In this document: positions 10,125 to 22,858 of the stretch, in pieces | Layout: each line of letters starts with the position of its first letter | Numbering within the stretch: the stretch's first letter is position 1 | NCBI GenBank assembly: GCA_036874045.1 | Contig: CM072336.1 | Coordinates: 17,603,001-17,667,000 of the forward strand | Direction of reading: 5' to 3' | DNA length: 64,000 nt | Source: Cymodocea nodosa | Taxonomy: Eukaryota; Streptophyta; Magnoliopsida; Alismatales; Cymodoceaceae | Program-made: the position numbers and the translations under genes | Notes under the pieces: generated by a model | The model's database searches: none | What the model was told of the DNA's origin: nothing | What the model saw: only the letters and a program-made list of their open reading frames with translations

Positions 10125-12749
10125 TCACAAGTCTCTTTGTCTTCGAAAAATATTTAGCAGAGTATCTTAAATTTGCCTTGCAATTTCTGTACTTTGTTGA
10201 TCTGATCAATTATTGCTTGATCTAAATCTGAATGTGAAACTTGTGACGGTTTCTGTAAGAATTCTGTATTTATGTTTTTATGTAAATTTGTATGTGTATC
10301 TATATGTATATTTGTATATATATCTATATGTATATTTGTATTTGTATTTATATGTGTACCTGTATGTTGTTCATGTACTATATGTTGCTATTGTTTTGAA
10401 AACTATGTTGACTGTTGTTGTTGCTACTGTGACTGAGTTTGCTGATCCTATTATTGTTGTTGTTGTCGAATTACAAGTGTATTTGTTTCCTAGTATTTTT
10501 GTAGTTTTTTTGCAGAGAAAGATCTTGACTTTAATCTTCTCTATGGCCAAGGTGTAATATCTGTTTGGCTTGCCACAATTCTTAAAAGTGTATCACCATA
10601 AAATAATTTACTTTGCAAGTTTAAAATATGAGAAACAAAAATATCATACCAGCTCACCTGTATATGGTTAATCAACACATATGTAGCATAAAGACAACAT
10701 CTGCCAACCTCTACATCACAACCAAACCTCTGAAATAGTGAAGCATGAAATATTTTTGTAATAAAACGTGCTTGGCCATTTAAATCATTTAGTAATCTCA
10801 TTTGATTGTTGACAATTAGATCTTTGGTTAAACTTTTAATGTCTCATCACAATTGATAAATCTGTTTTCTTTCTGATAATTTAACTCCTTCATTTTTCAG
10901 ACCAAGTACTTGATAAAGTATTTCTGAAGTTAAATATATATCTAATTCTTGTATATTTGAAATAGGAATGCCTTCTTCCATTGTTAAGTTTGAGTAAAAA
11001 CAACTTACAAGTTCTAGTATAACAAGATGACTTGGTTGTTGTGGAAGTAGAGTCAACAAGCCTTGAAATTCAAACATTTCTCATATATGTTCCATCCCTT
11101 CAAACTTAAATGGTCTTGAATATAAAACTGTAAAAGTTTTATATGTTTGAAATTTTTCATAACAGGAGCTATTTTTGAACCATAATAGTGTATTTTTGTC
11201 TAAATTCTGTTCAAGATTAGGTATTTTCCTATCATAATTTTCTAACCTGGGACTTGTTTCAATGTTATCAGCAACATCATCATATTCAGAACTTTTAGAA
11301 CTAGTGGAATTTCTATCAAAGCTAGTATAAATGTTTATAATATTAGTTATTGTCGTATCAATAATCTATTGAGTTTCCTTTGTTTGATCTTCGTGAAACA
11401 TATCAGTATCAATAGTTTGTGTACTATTCTGTCTGTCAACAACATTTATTTCTATAATTGGTTTATACAACAACTGTCTCTATATGAAAGAATGTTTTAT
11501 ATCTATCTATGTAATAGAGTCATTTTGTAATTCTAAAATTTCTATAATTGAGACATTAGTAATGTCATATTCTATTTGTAACTATGTAGTTTGCTGATTA
11601 TATACATTTATCAACAAATATACTATATACTGTAACAGACATAACCACATGTATAAAATGTAGTATAAGCAACTATACCAAAGATCAAAAGTCTCTATCC
11701 GAGATACAGTAAAAGGAAAAATATCTGTACATTCCTCTTTAGATGAAATATCTTCAAAATTCATAGACTCAGTGTCTATGTTATCAAAAATGTGATCATA
11801 ATTGATATCATCTATATATATATCATTAAAATTTCCTACATGTTCTCTTTCCGTAGGAAAAGAATGTTGGCTTGCAGCATGATGTGAAAAACTGTCCATT
11901 ATATTAAAAGGAACATTATGTACTAATGTGACACAATACCTTAAAGTGTATGCTTGTAATCCAATATTTGTCACATCTATTGGGATTCTTGAAACAAAAT
12001 CCTGTCCAGCTTGTGCAATGGATCATAGTTTTCCATTTTTCAACAATTCTTCTCTTTACTGGAATATGCCCTGTATACCTGCATTTAGTGTAAATTATTC
12101 TAATGTCTTCTTCTTTTTTTGACTATATGTCTGTAGTGTTTCAGGTTGTTTAGGAGGATCTAATGTTTTCTTAATTTCTCCTGTTAAAGGCACCTATGGT
12201 CTTGACAGTCCTTCACCATGATGCCTAGGTCGCAACAAGGGAATATAGAGTTTTAAGCTCTCAACCTCAACCATTTTTAGTTGATAAACTTTTTGTCCTT
12301 CACTTCGAAGGCCCATTTTCCAAATGATAGTTTTCTGTTCATGAATAAACTTTTGTATTTCATTTAAAATAGCTGGGGGAAAATAATATTGGGAATGCAA
12401 AGATTCTAATTCCCTATTTGCATTTTCTATCATTGGTCCCCACTTCTTTCTGTAATAAATAATAGATTGTACCGATTTTTTAGGTACTTGTAACAACCTT
12501 AGGATTAGGTTGTAATGTTCCTTTCCACATTTGTAACGCGAAAAGTTCAGTCTGTTTTAGTCTAAATTGTGTCTCAACATAGTTTCTAATAAATTTCCAA
12601 CAAAAATTTTTCTCGTCTTGAACAACTTTTCTAATTTCATGTAGTACTTCATTGGAAAAAGTATACCTTGAGTAAATGTCGTTGATCTCACTTTTCTGAA
12701 GTTCCATCTCTTTTTTCTGCACTTTTGTCATTCTACCACGTCATGACAT
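10125..12749 (-). pseudogene. env-like ORF of element D (Sirevirus type)
   Basis: This is the third ORF, between pol and the 3' LTR. The function is not known. The N-terminal part (12749 to about 12200) is basic and begins with an MSGHG/GRGRM-like leader followed by a helical region (IYSRYTFSNEVLHEI). A middle acidic part (11974-11582) has an AASQHSFPTERE segment. The C-terminal domain (11077 to 10541) contains FEFQGLL, CFYSNL, VLGLKNEG, DLNGQARF and SKLFYGD. The tail is Q-rich and low in complexity in related copies and ends in RRQRDL near 10125. The C-terminal domain matches the env-like ORF of the Athila-type element G (50600-51430). Stops and frameshifts are spread along it. I see no clear signal peptide or fusion peptide, so 'env' is only a positional name. 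Confidence 0.7.
10262..10378. repeat. Degenerate microsatellite in the env-like C-terminus
   Basis: Imperfect repeats of TATATGTATATTTG-like units. They lie at the place where the F copy has the codons for an IHTGIDTDIH-like repeat (about 61915-61975). They make spurious open frames on the plus strand. Confidence 0.6.
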
Positions 12750-14611
12750 TGTTGATTAATCTTTGCTATTCACTATAGAATTTAGTGGAAGTAAAGATTG
12801 TGAAACTAGGGTTTTACCAAGGTAGAAACATGAAAGGTTATCAATAAAATATTTATAACTTTTCGAGTTTATAAACAGATAAACGGATTCAATCATTAAA
12901 ATCATAAGTATAAGATCCGTTACTGATAAATAACTTAAATGCTTACAATAACTGTACGAGTTTTACAACCTATAAAAGTAGAAGACTTAACGTAACTGTT
13001 CGTGTAAAGAAAATAACTATTGGCTAAGCAAAAATGAGAAAACTCGAAGACAACTATTCAAGTTTTATGAGCAATAAAGTACATAACCATATGACAAACT
13101 AGAATAGTTATTGTCATATTTTAAGTCTTTCATAAAAATATAATAATATTAAGTTAACTGTTCAAGTTTCTCAAATGGATATGTGAAAAAGTTGAAGACT
13201 TAAGCATAATTGTTTGAGTTTCTTAAAAGGATAAAATATAAGAATTTAAAACAGAAACTCAGAGAGAAATCTAACTATTGGAGTTTGTAGAAGAGTAAAA
13301 ACTTAATAATACAAAAAACTCGGATGGTTAGTTATCGATATGAGATAAAATAGCTAAAATCAAGCGAAATACATAACTGTATGTTAAACTAACTGAATGA
13401 GTCTAACTTTTATCCATATAAGTTCCAGAATATTTGCATTTGATTAAATTTACCATTGTTTGCTCCTCTTACATAAATGTAGTAAAGAGAAACTATGGCG
13501 TACTTAATATTAGGTTGCCAAGTCCTAATACATTTGTCATTAAATTCCAAATAGCTGACTTAAGTAGGTTGCTAAGCCTTAAATAGATTTGTCATTTAAG
13601 TTCAAAATGGTGTACTTAAATTGGGTTGCTAAGCCCCAATTAGATTTGAATCTCTCTACCTTTTTTTTTTATCTTTTTTTGTTTTTGTAAAATTTTAAAT
13701 ATAGAAATAAGTAGTAGATTTAACAATTTAGACTTTCTGACTTTTATGTTATTTAGTTTACAAAAGAAAATTCATAGAGATATACCTTCAGGTAACTTAA
13801 AAGAATTCAATAATGAGTACACAAACTTAAGAAAATTAAATGCATTACATTATGTATAAAGAATAGATAATAACAAAGAAAAATAACAAAGATTATATGC
13901 ATAAATTATGACAGAATTGTAATAACACTAGTAAAATAAACTAAGCTTGAGTACATTGCCTCTCTTTTTTTGTTGTTTTCTTTTTTTTATATATATTTTA
14001 TATATTACCTCCCACAATATCTTCTTTTTATGTGATCACAATCTCTTACTTAAGGGAAAGATAACAAGTTACTTAATGATAAGTGAGAACAGGTAACCTT
14101 TTTTTTTTAAGAAAGGTAGAATCTAAATTACTTGTAAAATGAGTTTTTAGTCAGCACATCCTAAATTAGTTGGTTCAAGTGATTAGGGTTTAAGATCGCT
14201 CAATGGACTTAATTACTTAAGTAATTGTAGACAAACAATAAAACAATACAGTAAATTGAATAAGAGGCAATCGCAAGACTCAATTTTTCTAATAGTATGC
14301 TAATAACTTTCCTTTAATAAACGATACATATTTTCTATGTATTTTCTAGTTAAAATCTCTATAATGGTGTATACATAAGTAAAAAAAAAAAGTTGGTACT
14401 CATATTGAATTAAATCAACTTTCCCTAAGTAACCTTTTTGAAATTTTCTTTAAATAAATTAACTTCAATAAAAATCAGAATTTCATAAATTCTTAACTAC
14501 CAATAAACAATAATTCTAAAACAGATATATTGAGTTTTTTTTAAATATAAAGAAATTAAATTCTAAAACTACTTTTTAACAAACAAAAATATTATGTAAT
14601 GAACAAGACAA
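12750..14611 (-). other. Element D: spacer between pol and the env-like ORF
   Basis: A non-coding stretch of 1.86 kb. The part upstream of the env-like ORF (12750-13440) has repeated AACTGTTCGAGTTT-like motifs (minus or plus reading) and matches 37730-38213 in E. The part at 13440-14600, with two GGTTG(C)CAAG(C)CC repeats near 13510-13640 and T- and A-rich tracts, matches 40153-41270 in E. I see no ORF or RNA gene in it. Repeated TATCCGA is absent here. Confidence 0.6.
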
Positions 14612-14933
14612 TTTAAACATCAGATAACCTACAGATACCAAGTTTTAATCATAATTTTGAAAAGGTATTCTCATCTAAGGGTTTTTTAAATAGATCTACT
14701 AATTGTTCTGTAATAGGGACAAAATTTAATACTATTTTTCCTTTTATAACATTATCCCTTAGAAAATAATGTCGAACTTCTATATGTTTAGCTCATGAAT
14801 GTAAGATAGAATTTTTAGACAAACTTATTGTACTATTAGAGAAAATCTTAGTTGGTTCATAGGTTAAATTAAAATATTTTAAAGTTTGTCTGATCCACAG
14901 GATTTGAGCATAGCAAAGTGCAGCAGCTATATA
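14612..14933 (-). pseudogene. Element D: pol remnant, C-terminal RNase H part
   Basis: The last 107 or so codons of a copia polyprotein on the minus strand. It contains AALCYAQILWIRQTLK, a degraded YCDSSFAIS-like block and the end of the RNase H/linker region. It matches E pol 41275-41600. The conserved HSRPKHIEVRHHFLRD block is recognisable with stops. It is cut at 14933 by element C and continues at 24261. Confidence 0.8.
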
Positions 14934-15856
14934 TGTTTGGACCCTTATATTTTGATAATGCAAAAACCTATGTAAGGAAACAAATTGTATTTCGTAGATT
15001 AGATAGTTTAGCGAAAGATCAGAAGGTAGATAAGTCAATATAGATAGTTTAGAAATTGCTACAAAAGATAAATAGGAAATCGAAAGGTTACCAAGCTTAA
15101 GTATCCGGAAGAAATAAATCTTTAGTGAGTTACTAGGCTTAAGTATCCGATGAATCAATTTTAGACAATAGAAACACCATTGGATGGTTAGAAAATTAAC
15201 TATCCGAAAATATAAGGACTTTGGAGAGTTTTAAAGATAGTTGGTTGAATGATCGGAGAGTTAAGGCGCTAACTATCCAGAAGTTCAAGGAAATTGAAAA
15301 GTTAGGAAGGCTAACTATTCAAACTCAAGTCATTCAATTTTCCATGTGTAGAAATCTAGACAGAAGCTTAAAAGGATTTTTCAAAGAGTTAGAAAACTAA
15401 CTATTTGAAAAACAAAAGGTTTTGGAAGGTTACAGATTTAACTATTTGAAAGTTAAGTCACCCTATTATGCACGTGTAGAAATAAGAAGACAGTAGTTGG
15501 AAGCTTAGAAGAAGAATCGAGAGGTTACTGTAGCTAACTATCCAAAAGTTTAAGATTTTTGGTAGGTTAACATCCATAACCATTTGAACTTAAGACACTT
15601 CACGTGTATGACTTACTTGGGGGTGGACTAGCCAAGTTAGTGAACCACCTAAAAATCTTCCTGTGTTCATTACTATTTACTGTTTCACATGCATATAGAT
15701 TAATTTAGCTCATTCATTACTATTTACTGTTTCACATGCATATAGATTAATTTAGCTCATAGATAAAGTGAATCAACAAATTAAGTTCCAAAAGAAATCA
15801 AATTTACACACACACACACCATTCACCCCCCTTTGGTGAGCCTATCAATCCTAACA
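14934..15856 (+). mobile_element. Element C: 5' LTR (copia, LTR family 3), internally deleted
   Basis: It starts TGTTTGGACCC and ends ATCCTAACA. At 923 bp it is much shorter than its 3' partner (1397 bp). A stretch of about 560 bp present in the 3' LTR (about 23500-24061) is missing at about 15615. It carries a 47-bp exact tandem duplication (15666-15712 and 15713-15759) and a short extra repeat near 15110-15140. TATCCGA motifs occur near 15125 and 15207. Confidence 0.85.
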
Positions 15857-15858
15857 AT

Positions 15859-15870
15859 TGGTATTAGAGC
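15859..15870 (+). promoter_or_regulatory. Element C: primer binding site
   Basis: TGGTATTAGAGC, two bases after the 5' LTR. It is complementary to the 3' end of initiator tRNA-Met with one change from TGGTATCAGAGC. Confidence 0.85.
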
Positions 15871-15907
15871 CTGGTTAATCCATTTAAAGATTTAACCATC
15901 TGGATTA

Positions 15908-17456
15908 ATGGCACAATTTGCTAAGGAGAAAAACATCCACATACCTCCTTTATTCGATGGTTCCAACTATAATTATTAGAAGAATAGAATGGAGTATTTC
16001 TTAGGAGTTCTGATGTAAAACTCTAGAAGATTGTCATTTTTGGAACTACACTTCTGACCAGTAATGTTATGGACTAGACTGAGGAGGATGAGAGAATCAT
16101 CTAGTTGGATGCTTGAGGGCTGAACGCTATATACTGTGCACTAACAGTTGAACAGTATAACAAAGTTTCTACATGTAAATCTGCACATGAAGCTTGGAAA
16201 ATCCTTCAAGTTACACATGAAGGTACAAGCCAGGTAAAGGACATAAAAATCAGCATTCTATTGAGAAAACTAGAATTATTTAAAATGAATGATAATGAAA
16301 GCATAACTGAAATGCTTTCAAGATTTACTGAGATTATTAACAGTCTTATAGGCTTGGGAAAGGAATTCTCTTCACGTGAATAGGTACAAAAGATTTTGAG
16401 AAGTTTAACTATTGAGTGGAAACAAAAATCCACTTCCATTCAAGACTCCAAGTACCTCAACAAGTACACTGTTGAAGAGCTATTGGGCAATCTATTGGTC
16501 CACAAGGTTCAGATGAAAGACTAAAAGAAACAAGAGGGAACTATTGAAAAGAAAGTTATGAAGAAAAAGGAAATTGCATTTCCTTCAACAGAAGAAGCTC
16601 TAAGCTCAGATGATGATGAGATTATGCTGTTGGCAAGGAATTTCAGAAAATTCATGAAGAAAAACAATAAGACCTGCTCCTCCAAAAGAACAATCCCTAC
16701 ATGCTTTAAATGCAAAAGGCAAGGGCATATATAGACCTTTTGTCCATTACAGATAGAAAAGGATCAGATGGATAAGAAGAAAAGATGGAAGAACAAAAAG
16801 AAAATGGCTCTTAAAGCTACTTGGGATGATAGTAGCTCCTCAAAAAGTTCTTCGGATTTTGGAGATGAAGTTGTAGCCAACGTGTGCTTTGCAACACAAG
16901 AGGTATGCTCCACTTCTCCTTATTGTTCAGAAAATGAGCATGATGATTTAGATGTAAATAGTCTTCTTTGTAAGTAGATAGTCTATATGTTAAATGTAAA
17001 GAATATAAGAAAGAGATTAAAAGTTTGAATAATTGTTTAGAAGATTCTTTTGTTGAGTTAGAAAAAGCTCTTGTTGAAAATAGAAATTTGAAAACTAACA
17101 TGGATAAATATAGCTGTGATAATTGTGAGTTAAGAGGAAATAAAAATTTATTAACTAAAATCTTTGATCTAAAAAGTACAATTTGCAAATTTACACAAGG
17201 TCAAAAAGGACTAGATAAAATTATAGGATCTCAATGATCAAATGGAATTAAATTTGGCCTAGGGTATGCTACATCACAGGAAGTACCTTATTGTGGTGGC
17301 ATGATTCGATCATATAGAGATGACACTACTATATTTACTATTAGAAGAAGATCAAGTCATATGTGGCTGCCAAGAGACAATAAATTTAATGTTTTAAGGA
17401 CTAACTTTGCTGGACCCAAGAAGAATTGGGTACCAAAAGCCTTAATTTCAGTATAA
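15908..17456 (+). pseudogene. Element C: gag (nucleocapsid), degraded
   Basis: Gag forms the particle that packages the element RNA. The start ATGGCACAATTT is at 15908, and a PPLFDGSNYNY motif typical of copia Gag follows. Stops interrupt almost at once. The helical core (SAHEAWKIL, THEGTSQVK, SRFTEIINSL) lies at 16186-16400, and a zinc knuckle CFKCKRQGHIxTFC at 16702-16743 has a stop at one position. After it come a lysine-rich and then a serine/acidic region, a probable coiled coil (about 17025-17180), and the FAGPKKNWVPKA block before the protease. The long tail with coiled coil fits Sirevirus Gag. Confidence 0.8.
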
Positions 17457-17459
17457 ATT

Positions 17460-20400
17460 ACAGGATAACAAGGAACTTCAAGTATGTACAACAAAATGGA
17501 TTGTGGACAGTAGATGCTCAAAGCATATGACAGGTAAGAAAAATTTCTTGACTTAGTTAAATGCTTAAGTTTAGGATCTGTTAAATTTGGTAATAACGAA
17601 AAATGTAAAATTATTGCAATAGGAAATATAACATTTGAAAATGGTAGAATTGAGAATGTCTTGCATGTTAATGGACTAAAACAAAACTTATTAAGTGTAG
17701 GACAATTGTGTGATAAAGGTTATAATGTTTCTTTTACTACTGAAAATTATTACATCATTGATTAAGCTACAAATGAAATAAAATTTACTAGTTTTAGAAA
17801 TTATTCAATATATACACTAAACTTTCCATGTGAAAATTCTGCAAATAATTCTTGTTTGGTAGCATCTAGTGAAGATGATTGGTTGTAGCATAAAAGACAT
17901 GGACATGTCAGTATGAAGACTCCTAGAAAGTTATCCAAAAATGATCTAGTTAGGGGATTGCCTAAACTTGAATTCAAGAAAGACAAGGTGTGTAGTGATT
18001 GTATGTTAGGCAAGTAGAAGAGAACTTCTTTACATAGCAAAAATGAGATTGCCACCAGAAAGTTATTGGAACTTTTGCATTTGGATCTTTTTGGCCCAAC
18101 TCAAATATCAAGTTTTGGGGGTCGAAAATATACTCTTGTTATTGTAGATGATTTCTCTAGATTAACTTGGGTAATATTTTTGGCACATAAAAATGAGACA
18201 TGCAATGAATTCAGAAATTTCTATATAAGTGTTCAAAATTAGAAAGAATTGATAGTGAAGAAAATTAGAAGTGATCATGGAGGAAAATTTGAAAATTTGA
18301 ATTCAAAAATCTTTGCAATACTTTTGGAATCTTACATGAATTCTCTTGTCCTAGAACTCTAGCTCAAAATAGAGTTGTGGAAAGAAAGAATAGAACATTG
18401 CAAGAAATGGCTAGAACTATGTTGAATGCCACTGATCTACTAAAATTTCTTTGAGCTGAAGCTGTTGGTACAACTTGTCACATCTCCAACAAAACTCATA
18501 TCAGATCTATACAAAATAAGACACCATTTGAACTTTGGTTTGATAAGACACCAAATGTTGGATATTTTAAGGTATTCAGGTGTAAATGCTTTGTCTTAAA
18601 CACTAGAGATGCTAAAGACAAGTTTGATTCAAAATCTGAACCTGCCATACTACTTGGATATTCTTCTAGAGGCAAAGCATATAGAGTATATTTTGCTAAA
18701 GACAGAAGAGTAGAGGAATGTATAAATGTTCAGTTTGATGAAGAATTGATATAGAATTTCAGAAATTTGAAGATTGACAGTGAAAATGAAAATTATGAAA
18801 AAGATAACAGTAAGCAAAATTCAAATCTCAAGCATCAAATCAAAATCAAAATAGTTGGAAATTCAAATTAGACCATCCCATGGAACAAATAATTGCAAAT
18901 ATAACCAAAGGGGTACAGACTAGAAGCAAAACACAAGATATTTGCAATTATTGTGCATTTGTGTCAGAAATTGAGCCAAAATTAATAGATGAAGCTTGTA
19001 AGGATAATTATTAGACAATGGCTATGTTGGAAGGATTAAATCAGTTCTAGAAAAATAATGTCTAGGAATTAGTGAAGAAACCTGTAGGAAAATCCATCAT
19101 TAGGACTAAATGGATTTTTAGAAATAAATTAGATGAAGAAGGAAACATACTCAGAAATAAAGCTCAACTAGTTGCACAAGAATATAATCAGCAAGAAGGC
19201 ATTGATTATGAAGAAACTTTTGCACTTGTAGCTAGAATTAAAGCTATTAGAATGTTGCTTGCTTTTGCAAGTAGTATGAGGATAAAACTATTTCAAATGG
19301 ATGTAAAGAGTGCCTTTTTGAATGGAGAAATACAAGAAGTATTTGTCAAGCAACCCCCCGGATTTGAAGATGAAGTCAATTTAGATCATGTCTATAGATT
19401 AGACAAAGCTTTATATGGTCTAAAACAGGCACCTAGGGCATGGTATAAAAAATTGAAAAAGTTCTTAACTGATAATGATTTCATCATAGGCAAAGTAGAC
19501 AACACTTTATTTATTAAAACTTTTGATTTGCACATGTTGATTGTTCTATGTTGATGATATTGTTTTTGGAGATACATCAGAAAAACTATGTTATGAATTT
19601 CAAAATTTGATGAAAAATAAATTTGAAATGAGCATGATGGGAGAGTTGAAGTTTTTCTTAGGATTACAGATCCATCAAGTGAAAAATGGCATTTTTGTTA
19701 ATTAGGAAAAATACTGCAAAGAAACTCTGAAGAAATTTGGCTTTGAGAACATTAAATCTGCAAACACACCAATGAGTTCAAATACTAAACTTGAAAATGA
19801 TGGCTTAAGTGTTGTAGTAGATCAAAAGAAATACAAAGGCATAATTGGATTTCTGTTTTACCTATCAGCAAGTAGGCTAGATATCATGTTCAGTGTATGT
19901 TTGTGTGCTAGATTTCAAGCATCACCAAAAGAATCTCATCAAAAATTAGTTAAAAGAATCTTCAAGTATTTACAAGGCACTAAAGATTTCAAATTATATT
20001 ACTTAGCTGATAGTAGTCTAACTTTAATAGGTTATAGTGATGTAGATTATATAGGCAGTAGATCAGACAGAAAAAGCACAAGTGGCACATGCAAACTGCT
20101 TGAAAATTCTTTAATTTCATGGTTCAGTAGGAAACAAAACTGTATTGCATTATCCACTACTGAGGCAAAATATATTGCAGCAGGTCTATGTTGTGCTCAA
20201 ATTTTATGGATGCAGCAAACTTTAGTAGATTACAGATTGAAAATTCAGCATACAGATATATATTGTGATAACAGTAGTGCAATAAGCTTATCCAAGAATA
20301 CAGTACTTCATTCCAGAGCCAAGCATATCGAGATCAGACATCATTTCTTGAGAGATCATGTGGAAAAAAGACACATCTTACTTAAGTTTGTTCCAACAAA

Positions 20401-20497
20401 AAATCGACTTGTAGATATTTTTACAAAACGATTAATTGAATCAACATTTAATCATATTAGAAGAAATATAGGTATATGTTTTATGCATGGCTTATAA
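17460..20497 (+). pseudogene. Element C: pol (protease, integrase, reverse transcriptase, RNase H), degraded
   Basis: Order protease-integrase-RT-RNase H, so a copia element. The protease active-site block at 17498-17536 reads WIVDSRCSKHMTG (usually DSGAS, so altered). The pre-integrase His/Cys region is at about 17880-18020 (HKRHGHVSMKT, CSDCMLGK). The integrase core has LLHLDLFGPTQ, VIVDDFSRLTW and RVVERKNRTLQEMARTML. RT starts near 19040 (TKWIFRNKLDEEGNI, FQMDVKSAFLNG, ALYGLKQAPRAWY), and its YVDD is at 19547-19558, just after a frameshift of about four bases near 19541. RNase H (GYSDVDYIG, STTEAKYIAAG) ends at 20497. The stretch 19772-20497 is open. Confidence 0.88.
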
Positions 20498-22858
20498 TGC
20501 ATTCATATTGGATTTATATTTATTACCCCTCAAGCTCACCATATGGGAGCTTGTTTTTCTACTAACGTGTACACATGCAAGATTTTAAAGTATACACCAT
20601 CTTAGGGGAAGAACAAGTTAGGAAATAGAAAGGATCAACAGAAGATCTATCCAACTCAAAATTAAAAAGGGAGAAATTTTCCTATAGGAGTTATGATATT
20701 AGCAATTATAGAAATCTCCTTTTATCAGATATCAGATATCAAAAATTACAGATATTAGGTATCTCCTTTTATTTAATGACAAAAAGGGGGAGAAGTATAA
20801 TGAGAAATTACATGGAATTTTATAGATTAGGGGAAGTATAAAGGTGGAGAAGTATTGTTTGGATTAAAATGTTGCATATTTTTATAGGATCTTATTGGTT
20901 AAATATATTTACATGAGATTTATTAAAGTCATATTATGCATTTATTTCATTATTTAACCAATAAGAACCAATCCCCATTTTATACAGTTAAAAGTAGGAA
21001 ATTATTTCAAACATGCATCATTTATGAATTTTATGGATGACTTGATATTTTGATGTATTTATTGTTGTGAAAAGTTTATAATTCAATTGAAGATCATAGA
21101 AATTGAAGATTGGAGAAAGAAAATCAAGTGGGATTTAATCCCAATCGTTGAATCAAAGATGGATCTCCAAACTTGGAAACTCTCTCTATAAAAGAGAGTG
21201 ATGCACGTCTAGGTCTTTTCTCTTGGAGTTTTTGTTTTCCACCTCCAACACCACCAACCGTCACCCCCTCTTGGAGCTCCACGTCTTGAAGCAAGGAAGG
21301 AGAACGCCGGTCATTCCACCACATCTCTTCAACTCGGATCTCATCATCTTCATTCCACAAGTCATCTCCAATGTGAAAGCCTTCATCCCACATCTTGGAG
21401 GAGGGACGTCCACCACTACAAGGGTTCTCTTCTTCATTTGTGAGGTTCCACAAATCGTTTCTCCCCTTTCCCCTCTTCTTTGGCTTCAGATGTATCACTT
21501 TTTATCATGTTTCACGTAGGTAGTTATTTATGTTCTTAGTTTTCATTGTAATAGGGTAAAGTAGAAAACAAATTCGTTGTTGTTTGTTTGTTCCTTTTTG
21601 AATCCGTGAATCTTTGTTCTTTTCATCTGAAAATCATAAAAACAGGTGCTGTTATTGATATATATTCATATATTGTTGTTTTTTGATGTTGAAATCCGGA
21701 TATTACATTCTGTTATGCATGAAACAACATAGAATTCATTGAAGGTTGTGCATGTTGTTTGCAGATTTGCAGTTTTGTTGATCTGTTATTATTCCGAGAG
21801 TTCATATGATTTCTGGAGTGATTCTGTTTAACTGAAAATTCTGAAAAAAATCTTAATCATGATATTATAAGTCTTCTGTGATTCTGTAAAATTTTGTAGC
21901 AATCCGAGAAGATTTGTTACCATTTTGAAGCTATAACTCTATCGAGAACAGAATTCGGTCTGAGACTCTTTTGTTGTGATTGTAACGTGTTTTTCTCACA
22001 AGTCAGATCGAATTAAAATTCGAATAAATATTTCATTAATATCCACATTCTGTCTATTTTGCAACGCATCTGAATTTGTAATTTTTGGATGAGTAATTCG
22101 GGATTTATAAGGTTTTTAAGATACTGTTGTTAACGTGCAAAAGTTTCCAATTTTATGCATCATTTTCAATCCCCGAATTTTCAGTCATACCATTCGTGCG
22201 TTTTTAAGTGTGAAAATTTTTATCTGAAGTCCACATTAACATATCTGATTGAGATTAAATTTCAGTCTAATCTGTTGATTGGTCGATAAATTAAAAATCT
22301 GTGGACTTACCTTTCTTGTAGTCTAATCTATTTTTGGAAAGTATTTGCTTACCATATTCTTGTAATTAGAATCCTAGATTATTCCCATTTCTCTGTGGTT
22401 TGACCCGTACTTGTCGACGTACTTCATTAGACACCGTGCACTTGTGGTTTATAAATTTAAAACTTCTAAAATATCCAAACAAGTATAACAAGAAGCATAT
22501 AAAAGTATCTCCTTTTATCTCATGGAAGGCAGGGGGAGAATTCCCAACACACAAATAGGGGGAGAAGTATAATGAGAAATTACATGGAATTTTATAGATT
22601 AGGGGAAGTATAAAGGGGGAGAAGTATAATGAGAAGCATATAAAAGTATCTCCTTTTATCTCATGGAAGGCAGGGGGAGAATTGCCAACACATAGACAAG
22701 GGGAGATATTTTCTAAATCGTGTTTTACTTGTTTTCTGTAAACTCCAGAAATCTATTTTACTTGTTTTCTATGTGATTGAATGTATAGAAATAAACTAGG
22801 GAGTGAAATACATGTAATTAAATATAAAGGATTTTGTCATTATCTAAAAGGGGGAGAT
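20498..22858 (+). repeat. Element C: 3' untranslated end with repeated polypurine tracts, interrupted by S1
   Basis: Outside S1 this is non-coding and carries a row of purine tracts of the form AAAAGGGGGAGA near 20781, 22531, 22555, 22613 and 22671. The last, AAAAGGGGGAGAT (22846-22858), lies directly before the 3' LTR and is the expected primer. A unit of about 145 bp (with AGTATAATGAGAAATTACAT and CTTTTATCTCATGGAAGGCA) is repeated in tandem: the first copy is split by S1 and the second runs from about 22562 to 22690. Repeated purine tracts are a Sirevirus feature. Confidence 0.75.
20856..22481 (+). mobile_element. Solo LTR S1 (probable gypsy type)
   Basis: A 1626-bp insertion with perfect 9-bp inverted ends TGTTTGGAT/ATCCAAACA and direct repeats AGTAT (20851-20855 and 22482-22486). 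There is no internal domain, so it is a solo LTR left by recombination. Near its end it has TCTCTGTGGTTTGACCCGT and a 'gtgcacttgtgg' sequence. These resemble the region 'ctgtgggatcgacc... gtgcacttgcag' of the Athila-type LTR in G, which suggests the gypsy superfamily. It is less A/T-rich and more C-rich at 21200-21480 than its surroundings. Open frames there overlap on both strands and are not convincing genes. Strand was chosen from this similarity. Confidence 0.88.

Noticed and set aside
10213-10557. Plus-strand frame rich in Y, L and V that looks like a membrane protein
   Set aside because: It is the reverse reading of a microsatellite in the env-like ORF of D.
21124-21519. Two opposite open frames of about 100 codons in S1
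   Set aside because: They overlap each other inside a solo LTR, have no recognisable domain, and the C-rich stretch explains their openness.
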